DNA of 64,000 nt from Limnoperna fortunei (Eukaryota > Mollusca > Bivalvia > Mytilida > Modiolidae), in assembly GCA_944474755.1 (NCBI GenBank), contig OX104117.1:55250964-55314963 (forward strand). The letters run 5' to 3'. The notes beneath the pieces were generated by a model. It had not been told where the DNA came from. It saw only the letters and a list, made by a program, of their open reading frames with translations, and did not search any database. Shown piece by piece: positions 1-11,275 of this stretch. Each line of letters starts with the position of its first letter. The first letter of the stretch is position 1. Made by a program: the position numbers and the translations under genes.

Positions 1-1039
1 CCTATGTCAGTGTAACATTAACTGGAAATTTCGACACAGCATTTCATTTCTTACTGTTTGACTTGGATGGCAATTAAGATGGTTGCATTTTCTGCTTTTG
101 TGTTGGTTTTTGTTTCGTGTTGTATATACTTATCTAAATATTATCGTCGTTCCTTGACTTAGGTGCTTATGGACTTATTTTTTTTTTTTACAAAATAAAT
201 CAAATCCCTCGATCCTTACAAAAACAACGGCATAAACGTAATGATCTTGTCTACAAAAAAATGAAAGGATTAAATTCTAAATTCTAAATGAATTTAATCC
301 TTGAGTAATTAATTATATTACAAAAAAAATGCGTCTTCACGTGGTATGTAGATCCATAATTCGTTGTTCATAAATTTGACTCTTGACTTGGAAAACTGGT
401 ATCTTTCTCGTACTATTTACCATTAAAACGCATCAACATATACACGTACTTACTGTTTGAAAAAGAAATGCCAAAACACACAAATGTTTAAATGATCCCA
501 TTTGAATATAGATATACTAGAATGACTATTGCACTACATGAATTGTTTTGTTTATCTGATTAACCTGTAAACCACTTCAGTGACAGGCTAATGATAATAT
601 AGTGTTATCGTTGTGATAATTTCAGTTTTAATACTGGTTTAATTTTAATGTTTATAATAGTGATGTAAATATAACTGCTGGAAAGTGTACAAAACACTTT
701 TTATATGTTATTTGGAAATTTAAACTATATATTTGGAATTATAATACGGAAGTTTGAATAATACATCATTTTTTTTATAAATTAAGTTGACAAAAGAATT
801 AAAAATTGATCAGATAAGTTCAATGTACTTGAATTTTGCCTGTAAAATGTAAGGAGCAAACTAAAGCCTAAACTAAAATCCACAACTGTTACACTTTCAC
901 CAGCTCGTGCTGAAGAATGGCGCTTTGAAGTGTCATTGTAACTGTACAATAAGAATATGATGAACGCACTTTGTTGTAGGTCATAGTGGAAGACCATCCT
1001 TAAGTGTGAAGTGGACTATAGTGATCAAAACTTTTATGT
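1..1039. other. AT-rich non-coding stretch
   Basis: I see no gene here. A short frame from position 73 starts with a hydrophobic, signal-peptide-like stretch but stops after about 30 codons, and I found no partner exon. The rest is AT-rich sequence with homopolymer runs. Confidence 0.4.
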
Positions 1040-1157
1040 TCACCTGTTTGCTGAGTTATATAATGGCGTCCTACCACAGGAAAGCTGGCAACCCTTGTTG
1101 ACATGCTGGCAATCATAGCTGATGCTTAACTACTGTAAGCCACTGAGGCCCTCAAAA
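1040..1157 (-). repeat. Degraded tRNA-derived SINE fragment
   Basis: Plus-strand text such as 'atggcgtcc', 'gaaagctgg', 'caacccttgttga' and the end 'gccactgaggccc' matches the SINE family seen nearly complete at 57458-57710. The tRNA-like head is therefore on the minus strand. It is strongly diverged, with internal deletions. Confidence 0.45.
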
Positions 1158-1367
1158 CATTTGTAATAAATGTAGAACAAAAAAATTGTAGGTTCGATTT
1201 GCTTGAAATCTTCATGGATATGGATATTTTACCAGTTTTATGAAGTTTAACCTGATGTGTGTAGTGAGTAAATTTTGAAAGCAATTATTAAAAAAATAGT
1301 CTGATATACATGACATAAATCTTACAATGATCTTTTTTAAAAGTTCTTAACTAGTATTAACTTAAAT

Positions 1368-1402
1368 GCGCGGGGTGGGGTGGGCTAAAAGGGGGGGGGG
1401 GT
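1368..1402 (+). repeat. G-rich tract
   Basis: The tract has consecutive runs 'cgcgggg', 'tgggg', 'tggg' and a run of eleven or more Gs near 1390-1401. Four G-runs within 35 bases can in principle fold as a G-quadruplex. No gene lies next to it. Confidence 0.5.
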
Positions 1403-1830
1403 AATATGATAACAGATAACAGCAGTTTACATGAAAAAGCAGAAAACAGTGAGCTCAAAAATCGAAATAACAGTTAACAGCAGAATCTCATCGAATGGTA
1501 TACGGCGAGAATATATAATATATTTATCAGTGTTTCCATAGTAACTAGTATGGGATCTTATGTGCATTCCTCTCTTCATAGGAAGACTCAATTACATTTA
1601 AAAAGTGGTGAAGAAAATTAATTAACAGATAACATAGAAAAAAATCTGTTAAACAGTTTACAGTGTTATAACTATTAACAGCAAACATTGTTTTTATTTT
1701 CCTTACAACAATTAACAAAAATGTAAATTTTTAAGAAAAAAGATAACATCTAATGGTTGGAAAAAGTTAACAGTTTCTTTATTGAAAAAAGCAGTTAACA
1801 GACGTGTAAAAATGCACAAAACACGTTAAC
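1400..1830. repeat. Diverged simple repeat built on GTTAACAG
   Basis: The words 'aacagataacag', 'agttaacagcag', 'ttaacagataac', 'gttaaacag' and 'gttaacagtttc' recur every 20-60 bases across about 430 bases. It has no open frame and no fixed period. It may be an old, decayed tandem repeat. Confidence 0.45.
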
Positions 1831-3030
1831 GAAAAGATCGATACCCCTCTAGAAATGGTGCCTTATTCAATACATAGCGATAATTGCAAAGTGTACCCTT
1901 AATAGGGTTCTCAAAACACAATAATCTGAAAAACAACTGTCGGAAAACTGCTATAACTTTAGATTAACCTTTGTTTAATGAATTTACACGTGATAAAATT
2001 AAGAATGACGTACTACAGATTATAAAAGTTACAAGTCATGTGTAGAGTGGATAAAATGTGTGACATGTATTCTTAACAAGAATAATGAATATTACATGTA
2101 TGTATTATAAAGGAAATTGTCTTAAGTAGCTTAATAATCTGGAAACATCCCCTTCAATTATAAAGAAATATTAGTGCTCAAAATTACAAAAATGTGAGAG
2201 GTCGTTAAGGAGGAACGTATAAGGCGCCGTTGTACTAAATATCCCACATTTTTATTAATATTTTGTTCTAGAAATAGGAAGTTACAAAAGTTGTTGTTTA
2301 ATCTCCCGAATCAAAACTAAATAAAATTGTATGCAAGACCTCGTGACATCAAAAGTTTGTCAAACGTTACAATATGTGTTATCCCTTTGGGGATTGCTAT
2401 ATTAAAAATAAACGACAGTGTATCGGGTATATATCATTAGTAGAAAACTGAAAAGCGACGGTCCAGGAAAATTTCTGAACAGACGGCATAAAACCAGATC
2501 AGCCCTTAACGGGCAAACGTAATTACCTTGTTATTTTCAGCACTTTCTTAATTATATGAATTCTCGTTCTGTCCACAATCTATGATTTCCTCAAAATACG
2601 TAATTCCAATGACGAAAATTGTAACGGATGTTTGTAAAACTCAATAGTAATGTGTCTGGAGTCAGTTCAGTGTTCAACTTTAACATTAATCACGGTCGGT
2701 ATTTCGGGCTAAAAGATTGAAATGTGTTAATAAAGGACATTTATACTTTTTATTTTGATCACAGTGTAAAAAGAAATGAGCTTCATCGTCAATTTTTTTT
2801 ATTACAGTAAATACACATATGGAGCTTCCTCGGAACATTTTTATACCCCTTTCTCAATTTCTAGAATATGATCAGACAATCTAAATTTCGTTATACGTTA
2901 TCTGTTTTTAACATTAAAATCTGATCGATAAAACTCTAGTTTTAGTTTGAATGATTTATATAGAAAAATTATATATAAGATTATGCAATAATGAACATGT
3001 ATGTGTATTTTAATCATAATGTTTATAGGA
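1831..3030. other. Non-coding stretch, nothing recognised
   Basis: This is AT-rich sequence with no long open frame, RNA gene or clear repeat that I can identify. Confidence 0.35.
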
Positions 3031-3560
3031 GTCTACTGTTGTCAGCCTTCAGGAACAGACAGAGTTGTTCCATCCAAAATTGATGAGACAAGAATAGCCA
3101 GTGTCTAGGCTTTTAAACAGATCGGCACCAAAACAAAATTGTGAACATTCAACTAAAAAGGTCCTGTACAGATGTGAAACATTCATGAAAACAAAGAAGA
3201 TTCATAGCAGACCCAGACTTTATTCAACCTCCAAAGCACATCTGCATTAGATTGCAAACAAATATTCGTAATATTTAGTGGGAGTGTGGAACAGGAATTG
3301 GAACGAGTCAGATTTTGCAAAGTGAGGTCAAACTGGACATACCCATTCAGCACCATATGACAAGCCCCTACATAACTGAACTGCAGCAGATAGGAACCAG
3401 CTGGAGTGGATAAACCAGAATAGCCAAGAACAGTGTGTGCTGGCAAGACAATGTAGAAATTCTATGGTCCCACCCAAAACGACAGGCCTAATAAGTAAGT
3501 TATCTAGGAGCATAATCGTACATGTTTTAGGATCTTGTTTCCAATACAAGTAAGATATAT
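3031..3560. other. Unrecognised, less AT-rich block
   Basis: Base composition is more balanced than in the surroundings. Short frames are open on both strands: about 40 codons on plus near 3118-3250, and about 87 and 73 codons on minus within 3183-3549. No family is recognisable. The plus strand starts after a 'tttatag' that could be an acceptor at about 3030. It may be a decayed mobile-element or gene fragment. I would not call it a gene. Confidence 0.3.
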
Positions 3561-3859
3561 TCTATATTATTGTATTTACCTGTTTGTCTAATCTGCTGCT
3601 TAAACTGTGTTCTAGATAACAGAAATGATTGATATATGGTGCTGATTTATATACTGTATGGCCCTGTGTAGATAACAAAAATGACAGACAAGCAGAATCG
3701 CAAATGAAATCTGGAAAGCATGTTGTTTGTTTTATTTCAGCCATATAGAAACTATAAAAACTGTTCTCATTAACTTTATAAACAGTCACATAATTTTGTC
3801 TAAGCATGAAATGAAGAAATGAAATATTGTGCAATTTGCCAATTTATTTATTCATTACG

Positions 3860-5520
3860 TATGTTTTATATATAAATAAAAAGACTACCGATGATAGTCT
3901 CAAAAAAGAGAACATGTTCAGAATATTTGTAAGCCAAGATTTTATTTCAAAAGTATTGAGGAAGCTATCAAAAATTCATTTTAATTTCAATACATATACT
4001 TAAAAAGTCCATTATTTGTCCTTCAATACACATGCTATGAAAAATAAAATAATTTAAGCAACATTCTAGGCAAAAACAGACAAATATAAAATATGCTGCA
4101 TTTTATTTATTTATTTATTTGGTTTCTTTTGATAAGCGAAATTATTTTTCCATCTAAACACATCACATGCTAGCAAGTGTCAAAAAGTAAAAGAAACATT
4201 ATGGCCATTAAAGAAAGGAAATGAAATGTATTTAATATTTTATTTAATTCAATCAATCTACATTGTATTTATTTTGTTATTTTTAATAAATGAAGAAAGA
4301 AGATTACTGATGAAGAGAGCCAATACAATATATCCAGGATATCTAAGTAAGAATAAAAAAGCCATAAAAACTTAGGACATTTTGAAAAATTTTACATGGA
4401 CTTTTTTTAATAACATCTGAAACCAGGTAACAATTATTTTTCTATCAATATACATGTTAGCAAGTGTAAAAAATGGCAAAATTCTGAAACAAAACTGTAG
4501 CATGTTGATTTTTTAATCTATTTATTTGTTACTTTTTATAGATGAATCAGAGACATATAATTACATGTTATTATATGTCTCTGAATGAATAGAGTAGATT
4601 ACAGATGCAGAGGACCTCCAAGAAAATATGTCCAGAATATCTTGGTACGAATATTGTTGGAATTATATCAGTGATAAAACAGCCAATAAAATTTCTTGAC
4701 AATTTAAATATATTTTAAAATTAACTCATTTTAAAATAACATCAGAAATACACATGTTAGCTAGTGTCAAAATGTTCAAGAAACAAAGGGAATAAAGTTT
4801 TCTGCATATTGATTTTTTCCAATCTATTTATTTCTTTGTTTACTTTTTATAGATGAAGAAAAAAGATTACAACTGAAGAGGAACTCCAAGAAAATATGTC
4901 CAGAATATCTGGGTAAGATTATTGTTGGAATTATTTCAGAGTTAAAGAAGCCATAAAAATGACAATTTCAATATTATCAGAAATGTACACTTTTTAATAG
5001 CCTTTAAAATAAGGTTAATTATTTGTCCATCACTACACATTTAAGCAAGTGTCAAAAAGTAAAAGCAACATTCTAAGCTTATAAGAAAATGTCAATACAT
5101 TCATTTATTTGCTTACTTTTTTATAGAAGACACCATTACAGATGAAGAGCATCTGGGTAAAATTAATGTTTATTTTAGAGCAATCGAACCTGTTAAAGCC
5201 TTACTTGAATATCTAAAATATGCATATCAATTTTAATATCTAAAGAGTAAATTATTTCAGGAATAATAGTTCAAATAAACTAAAACCAACATTTCAGGTA
5301 TAATTTCAATTTTTTTAAAAGTGCTATTTATATCAATGCACATGCTGACAACAGTCACAAAATAAAAGGAACATAATAGGAATACAACTGGAAATGAAAT
5401 ATGGTGCATATTGACATTTTTTTTTTTTATAATTATAGTAGAAGTAAGAATGACTATCAATGAAGAGGGTCATCAAAAATGGGAATGACAAGAACATTTG
5501 GTTAAACATTTTTTTTTTCA
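3860..5520 (+). repeat. Tandem array of mini-exon units, upstream block
   Basis: At least five diverged copies of a unit of about 250-310 bp lie here. Each has a mini-exon-like core after a 'ttactttttatag'-type acceptor, and shared intron words such as 'caagtgtcaaaaagtaaaag'. Cores lie at 4290-4346 (acceptor AG lost), 4542-4644 (43-bp insertion and in-frame stops), 4853-4912 (intact, 60 nt), 5127-5156 (30 nt, intact sites) and from 5439 (donor lost). A weaker copy is near 3880. The intact core encodes EEKRLQLKRNSKKICPEYL, read from its third base, so it is a phase 1-1 exon. The unit reappears at 7150-8113. Confidence 0.7.
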
Positions 5521-6477
5521 TTTTATTTGACAGCTAATAATATTGCATGTACAATTTAAAGATCAACATCAAATGACATCAGTTAACATAGTACGCAAAC
5601 AGTCGTCATAATGACTAACTAACAGTTAAAAAAATTAGTCAATATGTGAAGTTGTTTCTTAGAAAACAAATTTGAACAACTACAATTATCAATGTAACAC
5701 AAACTGCTAATAGCTTTTAAAACCCGTTTGGTCACCAGGTTAGCTAAACTTGTGTGCTATTCATGATTTCATTGTTTGAAAATATCAGCAGATAGACAGT
5801 CTCTTTGATGCTAAATGCTGAATCTACAATAAATATTAACACTATATATTAAGAACGTTATTGAATGAAAAGGTATGATATTTGACATATTTATCTCTAA
5901 AATCTAACCTCTGATTGTCAAAATCAGATAATAAATCCATGTTCTGTAGTTAATGATCATTTCGTTTTAAAGATATTTTTGTAATAAAGCCATCACTATT
6001 TGATTTGTACATGCTTAGATATTATACCATAAAAACATACTGTGATTGTTTATTTAAACCATTTTTATTAAATAAATAAACTTATTTTGATGACAATCTG
6101 CAAAATCGTGCTTACGAGTGACATCAGTCAAATTGTTTCATCACTTTATTTAAATATTTACGTTTTCTGGAGTATCTTTTTTACTATTTAATGCACAATT
6201 GTACCCTATTATCTTAAAAATAAAGCCTAGATAACTTGCCTAATATGATATGTTTTTTTAAATCATTATTAAAGCAAAGTATTATAATGTACATTCAGGA
6301 TGAGGAAATGTCATGCCAACTCGTATCTTATATTTTGTCTGTTGCGAATAGACAAGACAAAATTAATTTTAGTCTCAAAGTGTGATTCTTCGTAAATTCC
6401 AACTATTACAATTGAATATCTGTTCGTAGAGAATTATGTTTTACTGTATAGGTAATACTGTACTTTTTGTTTTTCAG
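5521..6477. other. Spacer between the two mini-exon blocks
   Basis: This is AT-rich sequence without a recognisable gene or a copy of the mini-exon unit. It ends at a strong acceptor, 'tttttgtttttcag', before position 6478. Confidence 0.4.
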
Positions 6478-6502
6478 ACATAAGAGACAAAGTACACCTG
6501 AC

Positions 6503-8319
6503 ATGGTCCAGATCTTGAATTTGCAAGGTATTTGTTTGGATGCTTAATTCGTTACAATTTATCTGGAATTATTAGCAGTTATAGGATTATCTTGTATCTA
6601 CTATTTTTCATTATGGAGCAAAATTGCCACAGATTACTGAATGAATCATTGATAACTGAAAGAAACAGCTGTTAAGGCAACATTCAAAGATTTTACAATT
6701 GAAAAATGTGAAATGGCTAAGTGTTAATTTGACTGATACAGTTCTGTGCCTTTGGTAAAATATACAATAGAGCATGGCTTTAAAGAATTAAGTTGAGTGT
6801 TGAGAGTGGAGTCGTGATTTGAGCTCAGAGTGAAGTTTGAGAGGGGAGTGAATTTGGAGAGCTATGTGTAGTTAAGTTTACACAGTTATGTCTTCGTTAA
6901 GTTAGTTAGTTTTAGTTTAGTTAGTTAGTTTTAATTAAGTTAGTTAGTTTTAGTTAAGTTAGTTTAAGTTAGTTAAGTTCAATTCTAATAAGGCACCTGT
7001 GGTAGCATTCCATTTAAAACATTAGTCGAAATACTATATTATTGAAATACTTTATGGATGTTTTTCTATGCTTAAATATCATCATTAAATATAGTGCCTC
7101 ATTTACGCTCTGCGGTAAAATCATATAATGTCTTCCACGCAGTAAAATATACAACAAATGAAAATATGTCCAGAATATCTTTGTTGTATTGTGTGTTTTT
7201 TTATTTCAGAGACTTTTTTCTAAGGAAATACAAGCGACATTACCTCCTTAAAAATTTCATTTGAAAAGTGTTGCATTTTTTGAAGGTAATAACAAAATAC
7301 AGAACAGAGAGGAAACTGACAAAAAGACAATCCACAAATCAAAGTCTGAGAAACCAGCAAACTCCAAAACCACCAACCAAAAATAGAAACTACAGCAATG
7401 GCCCTGATTTGGTACAGACATTTAAAAATGGTGTGTAAAACAAGGGTTTTATGGCCTGCCAAACCTAATTTTTTTATCAATACATATGCTGTTATGGGTT
7501 CTAAAAATAAAATAAAAGAAATAAAATATTATGAATATTGACAGGTTCAATTCACATATTTATTTGGTTGTCTTTTATAGATGAGAGAGAAGACTACAGA
7601 ATAAGAACTAGAAGAAAGGAATATCTGGGTAAGCAGGTTTTCCGGCTCTTTTATTTCAAACATAGAAGTAATTATTTTTCCAATTTCAGTATTTACAAAG
7701 TGTACTGTAAAAGTACTTTACCTTTAATACACATCATAATAGCAAAGTTTTCAGCAACAGAAAGAAATTGGAGATTACAGATGAAGAGGAATGCCAATAA
7801 AATATATCCAGAATATCTGGGTAAGAATATTGATTGATTTATTTCAGAGATAAAGAAGCCATGACAATATTATATATATTAAATAATGTACTCTTCTAGA
7901 AGGACATTTGAAATAAGGTAAAATTATATTATATCTTTTAAAACATATGCTATCAATTGTCAAAAAGTAAACGCATAAAAAAGGAGATGAAATTTGTTGC
8001 ATATTGATATTTACAATTTTTTTCCTAATTTTTTAAAGAGGAAGAAAGAAGACTACAGACAATGACAGATGAAGATCTCACCAAAAGAGAATTGTTCCAA
8101 AAATTCTAAGAAAGTATGTTGTTTTTTATTTTTCGGAAATAAAGAAGCCATTAAAACTTGTCTTCAATTATAATATTTAAAAAGTGCATTATTAAAATGT
8201 GAAGTTTAAAGCCCTAAAAGATGTAAATACATTTATTTTGTTTTCCAGAATGTGAAGATTCTCAGGGGTTGATAAAGAAACTATTGAATTACTCAGAGAA
8301 ACTTGGATGCTTTGGTTAA
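6503..8319 (+). CDS. Putative small spliced gene made of duplicated mini-exons, product unknown
   Basis: I do not recognise the product. Four exons with canonical sites join in phase: 6478-6527 (first ATG in frame at 6503), 7581-7628, 7755-7820 and 8249-8319. Together they give 69 codons plus TAA. The second and third exons are copies of the mini-exon unit, reading DEREDYRIRTRRKEYL and ERNWRLQMKRNANKIYPEYL. The last exon encodes a tail ending LNYSEKLGCFG. The product would be highly charged, with many KR, RR and KK pairs. A further unit at 8039-8113 has an in-frame TAA at 8107; it is either a dead copy or an alternative 3' exon. The true 5' end is uncertain: the 6478 exon is also open upstream of the ATG, and the block at 4.2-5.5 kb could feed a longer transcript, although its phase does not match the start of the 6478 exon. 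The evidence is splice-site, frame and phase conservation only, with no homology. Confidence 0.45.
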
Positions 8320-8473
8320 TGATTTTGATGATACTACAGAAAAATGTATGATGGATTGTTTATGTACTTTTTATTATGCTATGTTACTTGTATTTATGAT
8401 ATGCTCTGGTATGTTGCTACTTGTATGTTGTTACTATATGCTATGATATTGTTACCTGTAAAAAAATATTTGC

Positions 8474-8479
8474 AATAAA
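8474..8479 (+). terminator. Candidate poly(A) signal of the mini-exon gene
   Basis: An AATAAA lies about 155 bases after the TAA of the last exon and is followed by T/GT-rich sequence. This is a plausible 3' end for the plus-strand mini-exon gene. Confidence 0.45.
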
Positions 8480-8499
8480 TATGTTATATGGTTTCACCT

Positions 8500-8880
8500 A
8501 ACATTTTCTCACAAATAAGACAGTGTGATGATTAATGAGACATTTGGTATGTGATTTAAAACAATGTTCCACTTGGATAAAGATAGGGAAAATTCATAAT
8601 CTCGTAACGAAACATTTTTTAAGATAAAAATTTTAAATACATTTGTAATTTAATATTTCCAAAAACAATCTGCAACTCGAACTGTAAGTCTTAAGCTAGT
8701 GATTTAAGACGTCTAAGGGGCTTGTATCCATGATTTTGGCCGTTTTGTTTTTTGCACACACGGGTTAAAGTATTGGTGAAGTTGGGTGGGAAGACAAGTA
8801 AAAGAGGAAAAAATGGTCTCTATTTGGTATATTAAACTGCATTTACAACTTTCAACCCAAATTTCTGAAAGTTAACTTTC
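8500..8880. other. Non-coding spacer
   Basis: Nothing recognised between the putative poly(A) site and the start of the satellite block. Confidence 0.35.
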
Positions 8881-10027
8881 GAGTATTTTTTCCTGATTTT
8901 CCAGACTTCGTCATTTTTCAGGACATTATTTGCAGAAGATGGTACCTATTTTGTGTAATTATCTCCCTTATAGATTTCAACAGAGATCTGTAAATGTTCT
9001 CAGAAAGATGCCCATGTACGGAATTATGCATTTACTATTATCAAATTTTGTATTTTTCTTAATTTTCCGGACTTTCAAACCAAAATTCAGAAGAGGGTAC
9101 CTATTTTGTGTTATCTACTTATCCTACAGCTTTCAACCCATATCCTTGAAACTAAACAGAAAGATTGCACATGAATTGAATCTGTGCACCTGCTATTATC
9201 AAATTGTTTGGTTTCAAAATTTTTTTCTATTTTCCCAGACTTGGAAACTTTTTCAGACTATTTTTAGAAGAGGGTATCTATTTTGGTTAATTGACTTATA
9301 CTACATCTTTCAACTTATATTCTTGAAATTTCACAGAAAGATTGCATATGAATTGAAGCTGTGCAGCTAATATCAAACTAAAGACTTTTTCCAAATTTTC
9401 CAGACTTGGGAAGTTGTCAGCAAATTTTACCATAGTGGGTATCTATTTTGTGGATTACTCCTTCTTCAGCTTTTGTTGTGCACCTGCTATAAAGGAATTG
9501 TTGAAGGAATTTTTTCTCATTATTTTCAGCCTTGAGAACTTAACTCATTTTTTCAGAAAATTTTCAGAAGAGAGTACCTATTTTTGTGTAATCGACTTAT
9601 CATACAGCTTTCAACCCATATCCTTGAAACTAAACAGAAAGATTGCACATGTATTGAAGCTGTGCACATGCTTTTATCAAATTGTTTGAAAATTTTTTCC
9701 TAATTTTCCAGACTAAGGAACTTGGTCTTTTTCAGAAAATTTTCAAAAAGGGTAGATATTTTCTGTAATCGACTTATATTAATGCATTAACCCATATACT
9801 TGAAACTTCACAAAAAGATTGCACGTGAATTGAAACTCTGCACCTGCTAATATCAAATTGTTTGAGGATTTTTTCCTAATTTTTCAGACTTGGGAACTTG
9901 TCAGCAAATTTTACCAAAGTGGGTATCTATTTTATGTAATCATCTCCTCCTTCAGCTTTTGTTGTGCACCTACTACAAAGGAATTGTTGAAGGATTTTTT
10001 CTCATTTATTCCAGACTTGAAAACTTA
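8881..10027 (+). repeat. Satellite block of about 155-178 bp units, locus 1
   Basis: Units are anchored by 'gggtacctattttgtgtaat' variants at about 8941, 9096, 9273, 9438, 9573, 9751 and 9922. They share 'gaaactaaacagaaagattg', 'gtgcacctgctattatcaaa' and 'attttccagacttgg' segments. The 9438 and 9922 units resemble each other more than they do their neighbours, so a higher-order period of about 484 bp seems to overlay the basic one. Open frames of up to 146 codons run through it but follow the repeat and are not genes. The array resumes at 11211 after an insertion. Confidence 0.75.
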
Positions 10028-11210
10028 TGTAAGCGATAAATTAGTCCTGGTAAAATTAGTCCAGAGGGATCAATTTTACTACGAAAATATATCCGTGGTT
10101 CCTAATTTTCCTAGTTACAAAAGTCCATGTCTAGTAAGTCTAGTCCTGTATCAATTTTCCTAGTGAAGTACTCATAATCCAGACTATTTTCACTATTTAG
10201 GAATAATAGTTTAGTACTGAAAATACTAGTAATAATAAACTGGATATCGAAGAATTTATCAAATATCTTATAAAATTATTTCTTTTCACTGTAAACACTT
10301 CTTATGTACTATATATATAGTAATTAGATGAAAAACACCAATTAACATACCTGATTTTTTTATAAAACGAATTCTATTTACTGTAAACACTTTTTACTTA
10401 TTTAAGTAACATTGCTAAATATCAATTCACAAACATGATTTGTTCATGATAAACACTTTTTATCCCATTAAAGTAATATATAAATTGATGTAATGAAAGA
10501 AGATTATCAAAATTGGTCGTTAATATATTTAACTAATAAAATCTGTGGAATGGAAATATTTTACTAGTAAAAATAGTCTGGGAGACTTAATTTACAACCG
10601 GACTTATTTTACTGTTAAAGCCTAGAAATATTTGAACAGTAAAAATAGTCCTGGGGACTTATTTTACTAATGGATTTATTTTACAATATTATTATTAAAA
10701 TTGGAATTGATTTGATAGGCCAATTCTTAGACAATGACAAACCTATCTTGGTTACAAGTAAAAAGACAACAATTTTAATTCCTATTTTCTACTATATATT
10801 AAATTTTTCACATATTTTCAAATGATAATTACAGTAAAACACATTTCTCTTTTCAATATGATAAATATATTAAATTTACTACACATACTGCAAAATTATA
10901 ATTAATTTTATGAAGAATGGTTTTTTGGTTATATCGCATTTAATACCAATAACCAAATTAAAAAATATCATCAATTAATGATATTTTATGTTAAGAAACC
11001 AAAATCAATAAATCAGTAAATTAACAAGCAAAGTAACCAATTTTCCTACGAAAAAAAGTACCGGACTTATTTTACTAAGGTAGGACTATTCTACCTAGGT
11101 AAATAAGTCCGAGGACCTATTTCACTAGGAAATTGAGTAACATGGCCTTATTTTACTATTAAAGAAAAGGCGGGTGACTAATTTTACTACTGGACTTATT
11201 TTACTTTTAC
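10028..11210. mobile_element. Element rich in GTAAAATAAGTCC-type repeats, inserted in the satellite
   Basis: About 1.18 kb interrupts a satellite unit. ACTTA is present on both sides (10023-10027 and 11211-11215). The ends are roughly inverted: 'gtaagcgataaattagtcc' on the left, and the reverse complement of 'ggacttattttacttttac' on the right. Words related to 'agtaaaataagtcc' occur many times in both orientations in the outer parts, and the centre is AT-rich. No transposase frame is visible, so it is non-autonomous. The superfamily cannot be assigned. Confidence 0.55.
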
Positions 11211-11275
11211 ACTTACTCATTTTTTCTGAAAATTTTTAGAATAGGGTACCTATTTTGTATAATCGACTTGTCCTA
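11211..11275 (+). repeat. Satellite block resumes after the insertion
   Basis: The text 'acttactcattttttctg...agggtacctattttg..taatcgactt' continues the unit broken at 10027. After about 11275 the similarity ends. Confidence 0.65.

Noticed and set aside
61..175. Short frame with a signal-peptide-like hydrophobic start (VAFSAFVLVFV...) that might begin the mini-exon gene
   Set aside because: It stops after about 30 codons, no convincing donor in a matching phase was found, and it lies 4 kb upstream of the first unit. Chance is the simpler explanation.
3183..3549. Two overlapping minus-strand frames (87 and 73 codons)
   Set aside because: They overlap in different frames of the same DNA, have no recognisable domain, and have no splice or start context stronger than chance.
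6890..6985. TTAG-rich tandem stretch that recalls arthropod-type telomere repeats
   Set aside because: The period is irregular (TTAGTTAGTTTTAGTT), it is short, and it is internal. It is a degenerate simple repeat.
3860..8170. CRISPR-like regularly spaced repeats
   Set aside because: Units are long, diverged and irregularly spaced in a eukaryotic intron-exon context. They are exon-bearing tandem duplications.
8930..10163. Open frames of 91-146 codons on the plus strand
   Set aside because: They run through satellite units, change frame with unit length, and one continues into an inserted element. They are a repeat by-product, not genes.
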